DNA of 64,000 nt from CAZSBB01 sp964605235. GTDB lineage: Bacteria > Planctomycetota > Phycisphaerae > Phycisphaerales > Phycisphaeraceae. The notes beneath the pieces are model-generated. The model did not search any database. It saw only the letters and a program-made list of their open reading frames with translations, and was not told the DNA's origin. The stretch spans positions 101,604 through 165,603 of the forward strand of contig CAZSBB010000006.1 in NCBI GenBank assembly GCA_964605235.1, written 5' to 3'. Of the stretch, positions 17,165 through 26,672 are shown piece by piece; the first letter of the stretch is position 1, and the number at the start of each line of letters is the position of its first letter. Position numbers and translations under genes: made by a program.

Positions 17165-19546
17165 TCAGAACGGCAGGGCGATGTCGAAGCTGAAGATGCG
17201 GGTTTCGTCGTCGTCGGCTTTGAGGACCGGGAACGCCAGGTCGAAGGCGAAAGGCGCCTGGCCCAGGAACGGAATGTTCAGGCGCAGGCCGGTGCCGATG
17301 GCGACGCGGTATTTGGTGAGTTCGAAGTTGTCCTCGACGGTGCCGGTGTCGACGAAGAAAACCCAGCGGATGATTTCCTGGTAGATGGGGACGTTGTATT
17401 CCCAGCTCATCAGGAACATGAAGTCGCCGCCGAGGGATTCATCGTCATCGACGGGGACGGTGGCGGGCAGGCCCAGGACAGGATCGGGTTTGCGGACCTG
17501 GCGGGGACCGACGCCGCGGTAGTCGAAGCCGCGCAGGGTGCGATGGCCGCCGGCGTTGAAACGTTCGAAGATGGGGGCTTCGTCTTCGGGGAAGAGGTAG
17601 CCGACCTGCGAGCGCATGGACAGGACGGTGCGGCGACCCATGAAGTCTTCGTCGACGGTCCAGTACTTGCTGTAGCGCGCCGAAGCGGTGGCGAAGTGGA
17701 AGTCGCCGCCGTAGGCCCCGGTGTAGCCCAGGCTCAGCCCCAGCTTGCTGCCGGTGGTGGGGAAGAGGTTGTTGTCGACGGTGGAACGGTTGATGCTGAA
17801 GGTGAGGGAGGTGAGGAGATTGTTGCCTTCCACGTCATCGACATCGCTGGGGGCGTTGGGATCGACGGAGCTGATGTCCACCATTTCCACGCGGTTGTTG
17901 ATGCTGGCGGACCAGACATCGCCGAAGGCTTTACCGATGCCGATGTTGCCGCCCATGCGCTGTTCGTCATACTTGTCGCGTTCGCGTTCGAAGAAGAAAG
18001 CGCTGGTGTCCAGGAAGTAGGGGGTTTCCAGGAAGTAGGGATCGCGGAAGCTCACGGCATAATTGCTGACCTGATCGCCCGGGGAGATGGCGAGGTTGAA
18101 GTACTGGCCGGCGCCGCGGAACGCCTTGCCGGTGAAGAACTCGCCGAAGCTTTCGGGGGTGTCGGCGATGTCGAAGTTGCGCTGGGTCAGTTCGATGGCG
18201 CCGATGACGCCCGAGTCGGAGCTGATGCCGGCGCCGAAGCTCAGCGAGCCGGTGTTCTTTTCCTTGACTTCGATCAGCACATCGCGGACTTCATCCTGGG
18301 GCGTGCCCAGCACGGTGACGTTGGCTTCGTCGAACCAACTGGTCGCCTTGAGGCGTTTTTCGGTTTTGTCGATGCCGGTGCGGTCAAAGGGACGGCCGGG
18401 GTCCAGGCCGCGCACCTGCCGGAGGATCACTTTGTCGCGGGTGATCTGGTTGTTGCGCACCGCGACCTTGCCCACGGTGTAGGTGGCGCCCTCGGTGACG
18501 TTGACGATCACATCCACGCGGGGGTTTTCCAGATCGCGCTGGCGGTCGATCTGCACGCTCGATTCGATGTACCCGAGCTTGCCGTAGTAATCACTCAGGG
18601 CGTCATTGCTCTTCTTGAGCATGTTTTCGCCGAACACATCGCCGACTTTCAGGGGCAGGATGGCGATGAGCTGTTCGGTGCTGAAAATCTGGTTGCCCTT
18701 GATGGTGATGGCGTTGACGGTGTACCGGCCGCCTTCTTCGATCAGGAAGGTGACGGTGGCGTCACGCTCATTGGGCGACACGTCGATCCGGCGGGACACC
18801 TGGGCGTCGATGTAGCCGCGGTCGTTGTAGTACTGGCGCAGGGTGTCGGCGTCGGTGTCCAGTTGCTCGCGGCTCATCTCCCCGCCCCGGAGCAGGAAGA
18901 TGTGGGTCTTGCTGCGGATCTGGGCGGTCAGTTCCTTGCTCTCGAACGCCTGGTTGCCTTCGAAGGCGATCTTGCGGATGCGAACCTTGGGCCCTTCGCG
19001 GACGCGCAGCAGCAGGACGCTCGATTCCTTGAGCAGGTCGCCGTCCAGACTCACGTCGGTGACGAAAAAGCCCTTCTTCTCATACGCCCGCTTGATCTCG
19101 GCGATGCCGCGGTCGATCAGGTAGGGGTCCACCGGGTCGCCCTTGCGCAGCACGACCATGTTGAGGATTTCGTTGTCGCTGATGGCTTTGTTGCCCACCA
19201 CGCGCACGTCCTGGAGCAGGGGCTGTTCGTCGACCACGTAGGTCAACACCACGCTGCCGGTGTCCAGTTGCTCGACCTGGGCCTGCACGGTGCGGAAGCG
19301 TCCCAGGTGGGTGATGCGGACAATATCCTGCTGCACCAGTTCAGGGTCATACGCCGCGCCGGGCGCCAGGCGGATCTGGTTGCGGACCAGTTGCTCGCCG
19401 ACGACCTTCAGGCCCTGAATGCGAATCTCGGCGATGGGGCGGTTCGCCAGGTCCAGGCCCTGCGCCCAGACGCCGCGCGGCGTCAGCGTCAGCAAGCCCA
19501 GGACCAGCATCCCCAACAAGTTCCGGCCGGTGTGCATGTGCAACAT
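17165..19546 (-). CDS. bamA: Outer membrane protein assembly factor BamA
   Basis: 793 residues from the ATG at 19546 (AGGGA 10 bases upstream). A signal peptide ends near VWAQ. Five POTRA repeats follow (about residues 35-385; for example IAEIRIQGLKVV, LQDVRVVGNKAI, IRKIAFEGNQAF, VNAITIKGNQIF, VGKVAVRNNQIT). A beta-barrel domain then runs to the C-terminal aromatic residue (DIALPF). The barrel holds the typical GGHRTLRGFDYRGVGPR segment, an RGF loop of the Omp85 family. It inserts outer-membrane barrel proteins, direct evidence for an outer membrane in this organism. No skp/ompH gene is adjacent. Confidence 0.93.
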   Translation of the reverse strand: MLHMHTGRNLLGMLVLGLLTLTPRGVWAQGLDLANRPIAEIRIQGLKVVGEQLVRNQIRLAPGAAYDPELVQQDIVRITHLGRFRTVQAQVEQLDTGSVVLTYVVDEQPLLQDVRVVGNKAISDNEILNMVVLRKGDPVDPYLIDRGIAEIKRAYEKKGFFVTDVSLDGDLLKESSVLLLRVREGPKVRIRKIAFEGNQAFESKELTAQIRSKTHIFLLRGGEMSREQLDTDADTLRQYYNDRGYIDAQVSRRIDVSPNERDATVTFLIEEGGRYTVNAITIKGNQIFSTEQLIAILPLKVGDVFGENMLKKSNDALSDYYGKLGYIESSVQIDRQRDLENPRVDVIVNVTEGATYTVGKVAVRNNQITRDKVILRQVRGLDPGRPFDRTGIDKTEKRLKATSWFDEANVTVLGTPQDEVRDVLIEVKEKNTGSLSFGAGISSDSGVIGAIELTQRNFDIADTPESFGEFFTGKAFRGAGQYFNLAISPGDQVSNYAVSFRDPYFLETPYFLDTSAFFFERERDKYDEQRMGGNIGIGKAFGDVWSASINNRVEMVDISSVDPNAPSDVDDVEGNNLLTSLTFSINRSTVDNNLFPTTGSKLGLSLGYTGAYGGDFHFATASARYSKYWTVDEDFMGRRTVLSMRSQVGYLFPEDEAPIFERFNAGGHRTLRGFDYRGVGPRQVRKPDPVLGLPATVPVDDDESLGGDFMFLMSWEYNVPIYQEIIRWVFFVDTGTVEDNFELTKYRVAIGTGLRLNIPFLGQAPFAFDLAFPVLKADDDETRIFSFDIALPF

Positions 19547-19817
19547 CGTGATGGATTCCCTCACGGGTCAGAGCAAAGAACAGCAGTGTAATCCCCCCGG
19601 CTTGCCCGGCCAAACGAGCCGGCGTCGCGCCGGGAGCCACCTCAGGGCCAGCGCCTCTGGCCCTGCGGCAACAACTCCCGCGCGGGAGCAACGGGTTGCA
19701 GCGCCGCCGCAGGAGAATCACGCCCGGAAAGCAACCCTTCCCTGCCGGCTTGCGGTGGCCCACCAGTCGTCACGGCGACCATGGGGTCCATGCTACCGGG
19801 GGCTTCCGGGGGGGGAT
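19547..19817. other. Gene-free leader region of bamA with hairpins
   Basis: No convincing coding frame. Contains a hairpin with 9-bp stem CAGGGCCAG/CTGGCCCTG and a nearby 14-base palindrome CTCCCGCGCGGGAG. These could be part of the bamA 5' untranslated region. An SRP-like RNA was considered and not supported. Confidence 0.5.
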
Positions 19818-20034
19818 GTTTTCGACCCCGACAGGGGGCGTGGAAAGTAGCCACGGGTGGAGCGCAGCGAAACCCGTGGTTGACGAGCGCGCTTGATTCC
19901 GATCCGTCCCGGAGGGACGGCGGAGGCTTCCTTCACCCCTGCCGGGGTGAGAATTTGCACCAGCGCTTTTTCCCACGAGTTCCGCTGCGCTCCACTCGTG
20001 GCTACTTTCCTGCGCCCCCTTCAGGGGCGAAGAC
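19818..20034. repeat. Large composite inverted repeat, family C
   Basis: Two imperfect arms of about 62 bases (19818-19879 and 19972-20034) face each other. Both contain GGAAAGTAGCCACG followed by GTGGAGCGCAGCG. The centre holds two further small hairpins, one in GTCCCGGAGGGAC and one in CACCCCTGCCGGGGTG. The element lies between bamA and the DJ-1/PfpI gene and shows no coding content. Confidence 0.8.
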
Positions 20035-20165
20035 CATGCACCGCAAGCTGGGAGGCAACCGCAAGCCCTGACGCTCGGCGATCCGTCAGCACGGGTTGAT
20101 CATCCATATGCGCTGACCCTGGGAACCACCTGCAGCTCCCATGAAACGGTTTCCGGGGCGTCGCC

Positions 20166-20696
20166 TCAGGATTGTCGTTGCAGCACCTGCAGCAGCGCCT
20201 GGCAGAAGGCCGGCAGGTCGTCCGGGCGGCGGCTGCTGACATGATGGCGGTCCACCACCACCGGCTGGTCGAACCACAGGGCCCCGGCATTGATCAGATC
20301 ATCCTTGATCCCCGGCGTGCTGGTGTACCGGACGCCTTTGACCACCTGGGCGGAGATGTCGATCCACGGACCATGGCAGATGCTGGCGATCAGTTTGCCC
20401 GCCGCGTCGAAATCGCTGACCAGTTGCAGCACGGTCGGGTCCCGCCGCAGCTTGTCGGGCATCCATCCGCCGGGGACCACCACGCCGGCAAAGTCGCTGG
20501 CGTGCAGGTCCTCCAGATCGGCTTCCGCCACGCAGGGGTAGCCATGCTTGCCGTGATAGGTGTGCCCCTTTTCCTGCCCCGCCAGCACCACCGCAGCGCC
20601 GGCTTCGAGGAGCCGGTAGCGGGGATATTGCAGTTCGAGGTCTTCGTAGTCGTCGCCGACGAGGATCAACACCGATTGGCCACGCAGCTCGCTCAT
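20166..20696 (-). CDS. DJ-1/PfpI family protein
   Basis: 176 residues from the ATG at 20696 (AGGAG 6 bases upstream; a GTG three bases earlier is possible). The class I glutamine-amidotransferase-like fold is shown by SVLILVGDDYEDLEL with its conserved Glu, the strand VVVPGGWMPD, and the nucleophile elbow ASICHGPWI with Cys. Relatives include PfpI/YhbO proteases, deglycases and chaperones; which activity applies cannot be decided. It stands alone, 117 bases from a small leftward gene. Confidence 0.88.
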   Translation of the reverse strand: MSELRGQSVLILVGDDYEDLELQYPRYRLLEAGAAVVLAGQEKGHTYHGKHGYPCVAEADLEDLHASDFAGVVVPGGWMPDKLRRDPTVLQLVSDFDAAGKLIASICHGPWIDISAQVVKGVRYTSTPGIKDDLINAGALWFDQPVVVDRHHVSSRRPDDLPAFCQALLQVLQRQS

Positions 20697-20816
20697 CACG
20701 GGCTCCTGTCATTGCAGTAGGTGAGGGAGGATCAGATCGCCGGGGCATTCTACCGGGAACGCACGGACGCTCGGCCGCGGTGACGGGAACGCATGCGACA
20801 GCGGTGGCTGCAGGAT

Positions 20817-21020
20817 TCAGGCAGCCACGAGATGCTTGCGGTTCTGGATGATGGCCGCCATGAGGATATGGCGCAGTCCCTCGGTGCTGGTGCGTTCCAG
20901 ATACTCATCGGTGAAGTCCAGCCGGGGTTGCTGGATCAGGCGCAACTGCTCGATGCAGCCGGCGCGGTCCAGCTCGGCGACTTCCGTGGCGAGCAGTGCC
21001 AATGGTTTGGTGAGCACCAT
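20817..21020 (-). CDS. Small conserved-looking protein of unknown function
   Basis: 67 residues. Acidic-amphipathic first half (ATEVAELDRAGCIEQL), then DFTDEYLERTSTEGLRHIL and a basic end (IIQNRKHLVAA). The composition is protein-like and helical, and the phrase around LDFT..YLE..S.E.LRHIL resembles small hypothetical proteins of planctomycetes as I recall them. No domain is named. The ribosome site is weak (GAA before AGC). Could be a shadow frame, but the opposite strand offers nothing better. Confidence 0.45.
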   Translation of the reverse strand: MVLTKPLALLATEVAELDRAGCIEQLRLIQQPRLDFTDEYLERTSTEGLRHILMAAIIQNRKHLVAA

Positions 21021-21318
21021 GCTTCATTCATCGGCCAGCGGCGCCCGTGACTTCGCAGGCAGCCGGTCAGCGCGCCGTAAATCGACTTATCGGAGAAGTG
21101 CCTGGCCGCCGCGATTGTGGTGTGGATGGGACGCCGGTGATGCGTCATGGCGACCAGGCCGCACAGACGGATCAGTTTGCCTGCTTTCCAACCGGTTGCA
21201 GGTCGTGCTTTGACAGCAGTTTGAAGCCTGATGCGCTGTCTGGCGCCGCCTGGCGCGCCGCTCGCGGCAAAGGGTGACGCCGGCCCTGAGGGAACCAACA
21301 CGCCGGCAGGGAGACGCC
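21021..21318. other. Gene-free interval
   Basis: About 300 bases between the small leftward gene and the rightward Ala/Ser-rich gene. No convincing coding frame, RNA gene or repeat was recognised; promoters for both neighbours probably lie here. Confidence 0.4.
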
Positions 21319-21726
21319 ATGCAGACTGCCGCGATCAGCGCCGGCGCGGGTTACGCTTATGCCCCCAGCGCCATGGGCTCAACCAACTCGGGAAGCGCCA
21401 GCAGCGCCGCTGCCGGAACCAGCCAGGCCGCAGCCGGCGGGGACAGCGTACAACTGTCGGCCTCGGCGGGTTTCAGCGTGAGCGCCAATCAGGACCTGGG
21501 CAAGATGCTCGCGGCCATGCTCATGCTCAACGTGCTGTTTCCCAACGACGAAGAGAAGAAGGACGACTCCTCCAACCTGCTCAAGCTCATGGCGCTGTCC
21601 ATGGCGGTCGGGTCCGATCAACTCAGCCAACTTTATTCCACCAGCAACCTGGGCTACGACGCCGCCGGCAGCGCCACCAGCGCGGCCGGGGCGAGTGTGG
21701 GCACGCAACTCAACGTGACGGCGTAA
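21319..21726 (+). CDS. Small Ala/Ser/Gly-rich protein of unknown function
   Basis: 135 residues from the ATG at 21319, with GGCAGGGAG upstream. The first 60 residues are Ala/Ser/Gly-rich and without a signal peptide. A hydrophobic stretch, LGKMLAAMLMLNVLF, is followed by acidic PNDEEKKDDSS, a second helix LLKLMALSMAVGS, and an Ala/Gly-rich end. It resembles small self-associating proteins, but no family was recognised. Confidence 0.6.
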   Translation: MQTAAISAGAGYAYAPSAMGSTNSGSASSAAAGTSQAAAGGDSVQLSASAGFSVSANQDLGKMLAAMLMLNVLFPNDEEKKDDSSNLLKLMALSMAVGSDQLSQLYSTSNLGYDAAGSATSAAGASVGTQLNVTA

Positions 21727-21831
21727 CCCCCCCCGGAAGTTTCCCTTGGCAATTTCCTGCTGGTGGCTACTGGGGTGAAGTACCCCCGGGTTCGCTGCGC
21801 TCATCCGCGGCTTGTGCCGGTGGGGTGAGGT

Positions 21832-23115
21832 TCAGAAGTTCCAGGTAGGGGTGGGGGTTCCGGGGGTGAGGACTTCTTCCACATAAAGTCCGGTGTGCGG
21901 CGTGGGGCCGGCGTCGGAACGCATCTCGGCGTCTTCCAGCACACGATAGCCCACCAGGCAGTGCCAGTTGCCATCCGCCAGTTGCACGGTGGTGGCGGTG
22001 GGGTGGTCCATGCGGTAGACCGAGCCGGGGGTGGGCGTGGGGCCGAACTCCTGCCCATCGCGCACCAGCACCGGTTCACCGACGCCCCGGCGGTCAGGGG
22101 TCAGCGGCCAGGCCCAGATCATTTCGCGTTTCGCCAGTCGATGCACCACCGGCACACGATGACGGTTGGTCATGACAAACGGCGCGCCGTTGGCGGCGCG
22201 GTTGAGGAAGACCGGCGCGTTGGCCATCAGGAACCTGGGAATGTGCAGGTGCAGTTGCCAACTGGCGCCTTCGTCGGTGGAACGGAAAATGCGCAGCGCC
22301 AGCCAGTCGTCGCAGCCTTTGACCGGATGCGGACGCACCGCCAGCAGCAGGCTGCCGTCCACGTCGCGCACCATGGTGGGTTCGGTGGCGTAATCGAGCA
22401 GGCGGATCGGCTGCTGCGGACGCCAGTGTCCCCGGGCATCCACCTCCCAGCGCACCGCCGCGGCGCTCTGGGCGCTCCACTTGTCCAGACACATGCCGCC
22501 GATCAAGCCATCGCCGCTGGACACGCACGGCGCCATGGGCCCGCTGGTGGTCACCACGCCCGGGATCAGGCCGTCCTCCGGCAGATATTCCTCATGCGTG
22601 ACGCGCAGTTCCCGGCCGTCGTAACGCAACTGCTTGAGCGCGATGCGCGTGTACACGTCGCTGCTCAGGTCGATGTGCGTATCCTCCTGCTCGCTCAGGG
22701 CGGTGGGATAGCCCATCTCAAAGTTCACCGCGAAACCGGTGCCGGCGTGCGGGTGCGGCGACCCATCGGCGCGCCTGGCGCCCAGCGGCACAAAGCCGAT
22801 CTGCGTGCAGGACACCATCACCAGTTCCTGCCCGTTGCGCGGATGCCGCAGACGCACGAAGCGCGCCAGCGGGAACCGCCGCTGGGCACTGAGCGTTGCC
22901 AGCGAATCGAAAATGACCGCGTCGGTGCCGACTTCCAGGTCGATCACTCGGGTGCTGCCCAGCCGGATGTGCGCCAGCAGCGCCGCCTGGCGCGGCGCAA
23001 TCTGGAACGGCTGGGCGACCTGATAAATCCAGCTCTGATCGGCGGGCGCGTCGGGGTGCAGGAACAGCCGGCGCGGGTTGCGGGTGAAATCCATGGTGGT
23101 GCAGGCGGTGGTCAT
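21832..23115 (-). CDS. BNR/sialidase-like secreted-glycan enzyme (beta-propeller)
   Basis: 427 residues without a signal peptide. One clear Asp-box-like repeat, STDEGASWQ, and several RIFRS/ LVMVS strands suggest a six-bladed beta-propeller of the exo-alpha-sialidase superfamily. Phrases such as TEPTMVRDVDGSLLLAVR and PVFLNRAANGAPFVMTN fit that fold. Substrate is unknown. It is the last gene of a leftward operon, 42 bases after the PcRGLX/YetA-like gene, so it probably acts on the product of that enzyme. Confidence 0.65.
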   Translation of the reverse strand: MTTACTTMDFTRNPRRLFLHPDAPADQSWIYQVAQPFQIAPRQAALLAHIRLGSTRVIDLEVGTDAVIFDSLATLSAQRRFPLARFVRLRHPRNGQELVMVSCTQIGFVPLGARRADGSPHPHAGTGFAVNFEMGYPTALSEQEDTHIDLSSDVYTRIALKQLRYDGRELRVTHEEYLPEDGLIPGVVTTSGPMAPCVSSGDGLIGGMCLDKWSAQSAAAVRWEVDARGHWRPQQPIRLLDYATEPTMVRDVDGSLLLAVRPHPVKGCDDWLALRIFRSTDEGASWQLHLHIPRFLMANAPVFLNRAANGAPFVMTNRHRVPVVHRLAKREMIWAWPLTPDRRGVGEPVLVRDGQEFGPTPTPGSVYRMDHPTATTVQLADGNWHCLVGYRVLEDAEMRSDAGPTPHTGLYVEEVLTPGTPTPTWNF

Positions 23116-23157
23116 GGTTTGATCCCAATGAATCCAGGTGAATGCGGTTGCTGCGGG

Positions 23158-26100
23158 TTACGGCTTGCCGGCGCTCTGCAGACTGTCAGGAATCTGCGGG
23201 ATGAAGAAGTCCTCGGCATTGGCGGACACATAGTTGGGCATGTTCTCCAGGATGATGAACTGAGGCCAGGAGGCGCCCCATTTGTAAATCTGATTCGGTT
23301 CCTGAACCACTTGCAGACCCAGCAGCTGGCCGCGCTGCTCTTCGGGGATGACGAAGTACGCTCCGCCGCCGTAGGCGCGGGGTCGGTCGAGGGTGGACAC
23401 CGACCATTGCCCATTGGGATTGAACACCCGCAGCCGCCGGGCCGGGTCCAGTTCGCTCAGGTAGACCGCCGGCGTTTCCCCGGTGGCGGGCACCTGGAAA
23501 TAGAGCGTGCGGGCGACGGCGGTCAGCATCAGCGGACGCTTGCCGAACTCCACCACCACCGGCAACGGGCAGTCGAGCACCCGCGCCCAGGTCGGCGATT
23601 CCAGGAAATTACCCGTCTGTTTCAGGGCGTCGTTGGATTCGGTGCAGACCAGGGTGTAGGTGCCGGTCACGCCGTCGGCGGGCACTTCAAACTTGCACCA
23701 GTGCTGGGTTGCCGGATCCATCGTCTGCGTGGCGACGGCTTTGCCCTGCGGGTCATACAGCGTGAACCCGCCGCCCTTGGACGTCGCCAGGATGAAGCTG
23801 AACGCCTGGTCGGCGGTTTCGTTGAGGAACGCCCGCGCCGGCTGCATGTGCGGATTGGTCAGGCCATAGGCGTGATAGCGATAGCTGAGCGTCCCGCCGC
23901 GCAGGTCCGGCGGCAGGTTGCGGTAGCGCCATTCCTTCGGGGCGCTGTTGAGCACACCCAGCAACCCCGGCAGCGGATTGAGTTCCTGCTTGTACGACGG
24001 GGCGAACGACACATTGGTGATGCCCTGGGCGACAAAGGCATCCAACTGGGCGCGAGCGAAATCAAGGTACGTGGTGTCGCCGGTGAGCAGGTACCCATAC
24101 GCCAGCGCCCGCCCCGAGCCGGTGCCCGGCATGCCGGCGACGTAGTCACGATTGCGGTCGATGAACGCCTGCAGCGCCGGACGGAACTCCGCATCCTGCG
24201 TGACCGACCAGTACAGCCACATGCCCTGGTACGCCCAGGTCAGCGCCTGATGGAAGACGCCGCCGTTGTTGTTCTCCGCCGCCCGCACCTGCTCGGTGGT
24301 GACCAGCGGTTTGAAAGCGTTGGCGACGTCTTTGGCGACGTTGAGATAGCGTTCGTCCCAGGTCGCCTGGTAGAGCGACATCAGGCGTTCGAGCTGCATG
24401 CCGGCGTTGCGGATGTCGTTGCCGCGCTCGAAGCCGGGCTTCCAGCGGAACTGCGTGCCGCCCTTGGCGTGATGCTCCACGATCAGGTTGCCGTTGGCGA
24501 TCAGCACGTCCAGGGCGTGGCGGTCGCCGGTCATCCAGTACTGATAGACGTAGTCGTCTTTGCCCTGCAGGTTTGAGGAAAGCTGATCGCCGCCGGGTGA
24601 GAAGCGGTAGCCGCCCACCCAGTGGACGTGGCTGTTGTCGTAGTGGTATTCCCCGCCGTTGTTGCGGCCGTTGCCGGTGTGATGGGCGTGCGCCCGATCC
24701 GCCGAGTAGAGCGTGTAGGTCTGGGCGTAGCGCAGCCAGTTGCGGTCGCCGCTGCGGAAATACTCGACCCAGGGGAACCGGCCCCACTGGTAATGGCTCT
24801 TGGGATGGGCGCGATGCCAGGCTTGCTCGGCGGCGTCATCCGCCCACAACGCCGCCCGCGGCACTTGCGGACCAATGAACAGATGCTGGTGATAGCCGCC
24901 CCAGTTCCACCAGCCGTACCAGTTGTTGGCGGCCACGGCGCTCTGCATGAAATACAGCATCGCGTCGAAGCAGGCTTCTTCCTGGCTGTAATCCGTGCGG
25001 TTGCGCGCCATGTGCGGCTGCCAGTCCAGCGCCTGCGTCGCGCACATCCATTGCGGATCGGCGCACATCAGCACCGGATAGGCCACTTCCCGCGCCAACT
25101 GGCCGGTGGCGGGATAAATCCCCCGGGCGGCGCCGTACTGCGGGCCCATGAAGCTCAACCATACTTCATGGGTTTTGGCGACGCCGGTGCCGTTGGTTTT
25201 GTCGCGCAACAGCGCCAGCCATTTGTCGATGTCCGGCTCTTTGGTCTGCATGTTGGCGGCATTCCACCGCTTCTGTCGCTCGGTGAGCTGGTTCCAGTAG
25301 CCGTCCCAGGTGGTTTCCAGCAACCCGGCATGCGGCGGCCACAGCTCTATGTCCAGCAGACCTTCGAAGAACCGCAACGCCCAGGGAAATTGCTGCCAGG
25401 CGTCGCGGATGGCGACCTCGAAGCCCTGGTTGTGGATGCCGGTCAACCAGCCGCCGCCCTGGTTGGCCTGCTTGACCACGCCGCCCAGGTCGTTGGCTTG
25501 ATAGAAATCGAAGCGGCCGCGTTCGCTCTGGTCCTGCACGATGCACATGCGCCCCGTGCCGTCCATCCCCCCCACGCCCGCTTCCAGGCCGTCGGCGTTG
25601 CCGGCATACAGCCGCGTGGCTTTGCCCGCCTCCACCGGCGCCCGCAGGATGCGCACGCCCAGCGAACGGATCGGGTCTTCCCTGGACAGCCCGGTGAAGA
25701 TGAACGTATGGTCGAGCTTCAGGTCCGTGCGATTGCGGAAAATATGCAGTCGGACCAGATACCGGCAGAACTTCTCGCCCGCTTCATTGGTGTACCAGCC
25801 CTCGGCCTTGATGATGCAACGCAGCGGACCGTTCTCTTCAATGGTGACCTGGGCTTCCTGGTCCAGATCGCTGCGAAACAGGCCGCGCTTGGCGTGTTCG
25901 ACATACAGCCCGTTGAACGGCGCCGGGGGCGTCATCGCCGCCACGCGCTGCGCCAGCACTTCCGGGTTCGGATAATTCTTCATCGGCTCAGGCATGGTGC
26001 CATACGTGCCGGCGTCCTCGGGCTTGATGGCGATCGGCTGCCCCAGCGACATCAGCGTGGTGAACGGCTCAAAGCTGTTTTTGCGGATGAAACCCGTGAT

Positions 26101-26517
26101 GAAGCCGGCGTCGATGATGACCCGCTCCTCCGTTTCCCGGGCGATGTCCTTCGCCGCGGGCGCCGCGGCCGGCACGCCTTGGCCGTACACCAGCCGATAC
26201 GCCTGCCTGGCGTCGACCTGGGCGTCGATGAGCAGCCAGCGCACGCCCTCGGAACCGTTGGGGTTCCACGTGGCGTTGACCCGCTGCTGATGGGGGACCA
26301 CTTGGCCGTCGTTCTGCACGAGGCGCACGGTGTCCAGGGCGTTGAGCGACAGCTCGCCGCGCGGGAAGGGCACGCCGAAGGTGACCGGCGCACCGCTGCG
26401 CGGGTCGGGCAGATGGGAATCAAGCTGCAGCTGGATTTCTTTGGCGTGCGCCCCGGCTGCGCCCAGCAACAGGCACCACACCAGCAACCAGCGATACGAG
26501 GATGACAGGTACGACAT
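23158..26517 (-). CDS. Secreted PcRGLX/YetA-like protein (exo-rhamnogalacturonan-lyase-like)
   Basis: 1,119 residues from the ATG at 26517 with AGGAG 10 bases upstream. A signal peptide (about 1-25, ending AGAHA) precedes a RIFT-barrel-like N-terminal domain: GAPVTFGVPFPRGELS, then GVRWLLIDAQV, as in YetA/PcRGLX proteins. The middle part has aromatic-rich helical segments like an (alpha/alpha) toroid (WRYAQ/ HWVGGYRFSPGGDQLS). The C-terminal 350 residues look like beta-sandwich modules. PcRGLX enzymes cleave rhamnogalacturonan I from the end. Catalytic residues were not confirmed. Downstream of a GntR-type regulator in one operon. Confidence 0.65.
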   Translation of the reverse strand: MSYLSSSYRWLLVWCLLLGAAGAHAKEIQLQLDSHLPDPRSGAPVTFGVPFPRGELSLNALDTVRLVQNDGQVVPHQQRVNATWNPNGSEGVRWLLIDAQVDARQAYRLVYGQGVPAAAPAAKDIARETEERVIIDAGFITGFIRKNSFEPFTTLMSLGQPIAIKPEDAGTYGTMPEPMKNYPNPEVLAQRVAAMTPPAPFNGLYVEHAKRGLFRSDLDQEAQVTIEENGPLRCIIKAEGWYTNEAGEKFCRYLVRLHIFRNRTDLKLDHTFIFTGLSREDPIRSLGVRILRAPVEAGKATRLYAGNADGLEAGVGGMDGTGRMCIVQDQSERGRFDFYQANDLGGVVKQANQGGGWLTGIHNQGFEVAIRDAWQQFPWALRFFEGLLDIELWPPHAGLLETTWDGYWNQLTERQKRWNAANMQTKEPDIDKWLALLRDKTNGTGVAKTHEVWLSFMGPQYGAARGIYPATGQLAREVAYPVLMCADPQWMCATQALDWQPHMARNRTDYSQEEACFDAMLYFMQSAVAANNWYGWWNWGGYHQHLFIGPQVPRAALWADDAAEQAWHRAHPKSHYQWGRFPWVEYFRSGDRNWLRYAQTYTLYSADRAHAHHTGNGRNNGGEYHYDNSHVHWVGGYRFSPGGDQLSSNLQGKDDYVYQYWMTGDRHALDVLIANGNLIVEHHAKGGTQFRWKPGFERGNDIRNAGMQLERLMSLYQATWDERYLNVAKDVANAFKPLVTTEQVRAAENNNGGVFHQALTWAYQGMWLYWSVTQDAEFRPALQAFIDRNRDYVAGMPGTGSGRALAYGYLLTGDTTYLDFARAQLDAFVAQGITNVSFAPSYKQELNPLPGLLGVLNSAPKEWRYRNLPPDLRGGTLSYRYHAYGLTNPHMQPARAFLNETADQAFSFILATSKGGGFTLYDPQGKAVATQTMDPATQHWCKFEVPADGVTGTYTLVCTESNDALKQTGNFLESPTWARVLDCPLPVVVEFGKRPLMLTAVARTLYFQVPATGETPAVYLSELDPARRLRVFNPNGQWSVSTLDRPRAYGGGAYFVIPEEQRGQLLGLQVVQEPNQIYKWGASWPQFIILENMPNYVSANAEDFFIPQIPDSLQSAGKP

Positions 26518-26672
26518 GAGGGAACTGCTCCTGTGACGGGGACGAAGCTGACGCCGCCGGCCGCCAAGCCATGCCGGGCGAAACATCAACCGATTGACGC
26601 ATGAAATCCGTGCATTTCCAGCCAGGTGGGCAGGTGAGGATGTTGTGAACGACTCCGCAACCACCTGGGGTT

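Noticed and set aside
17545..19590. A long open frame on the strand opposite bamA
   Set aside because: It mirrors the bamA gene codon by codon, as GC-rich DNA often does, and has no domain.
19580..19800. Possible SRP or other structured RNA in the bamA leader
   Set aside because: Hairpins are present but the conserved SRP loop sequences are absent; no RNA family fits.
21895..24576. An 890-residue open frame opposite the propeller and PcRGLX-like genes
   Set aside because: Antisense shadow of two well-supported genes; no domain or ribosome site.
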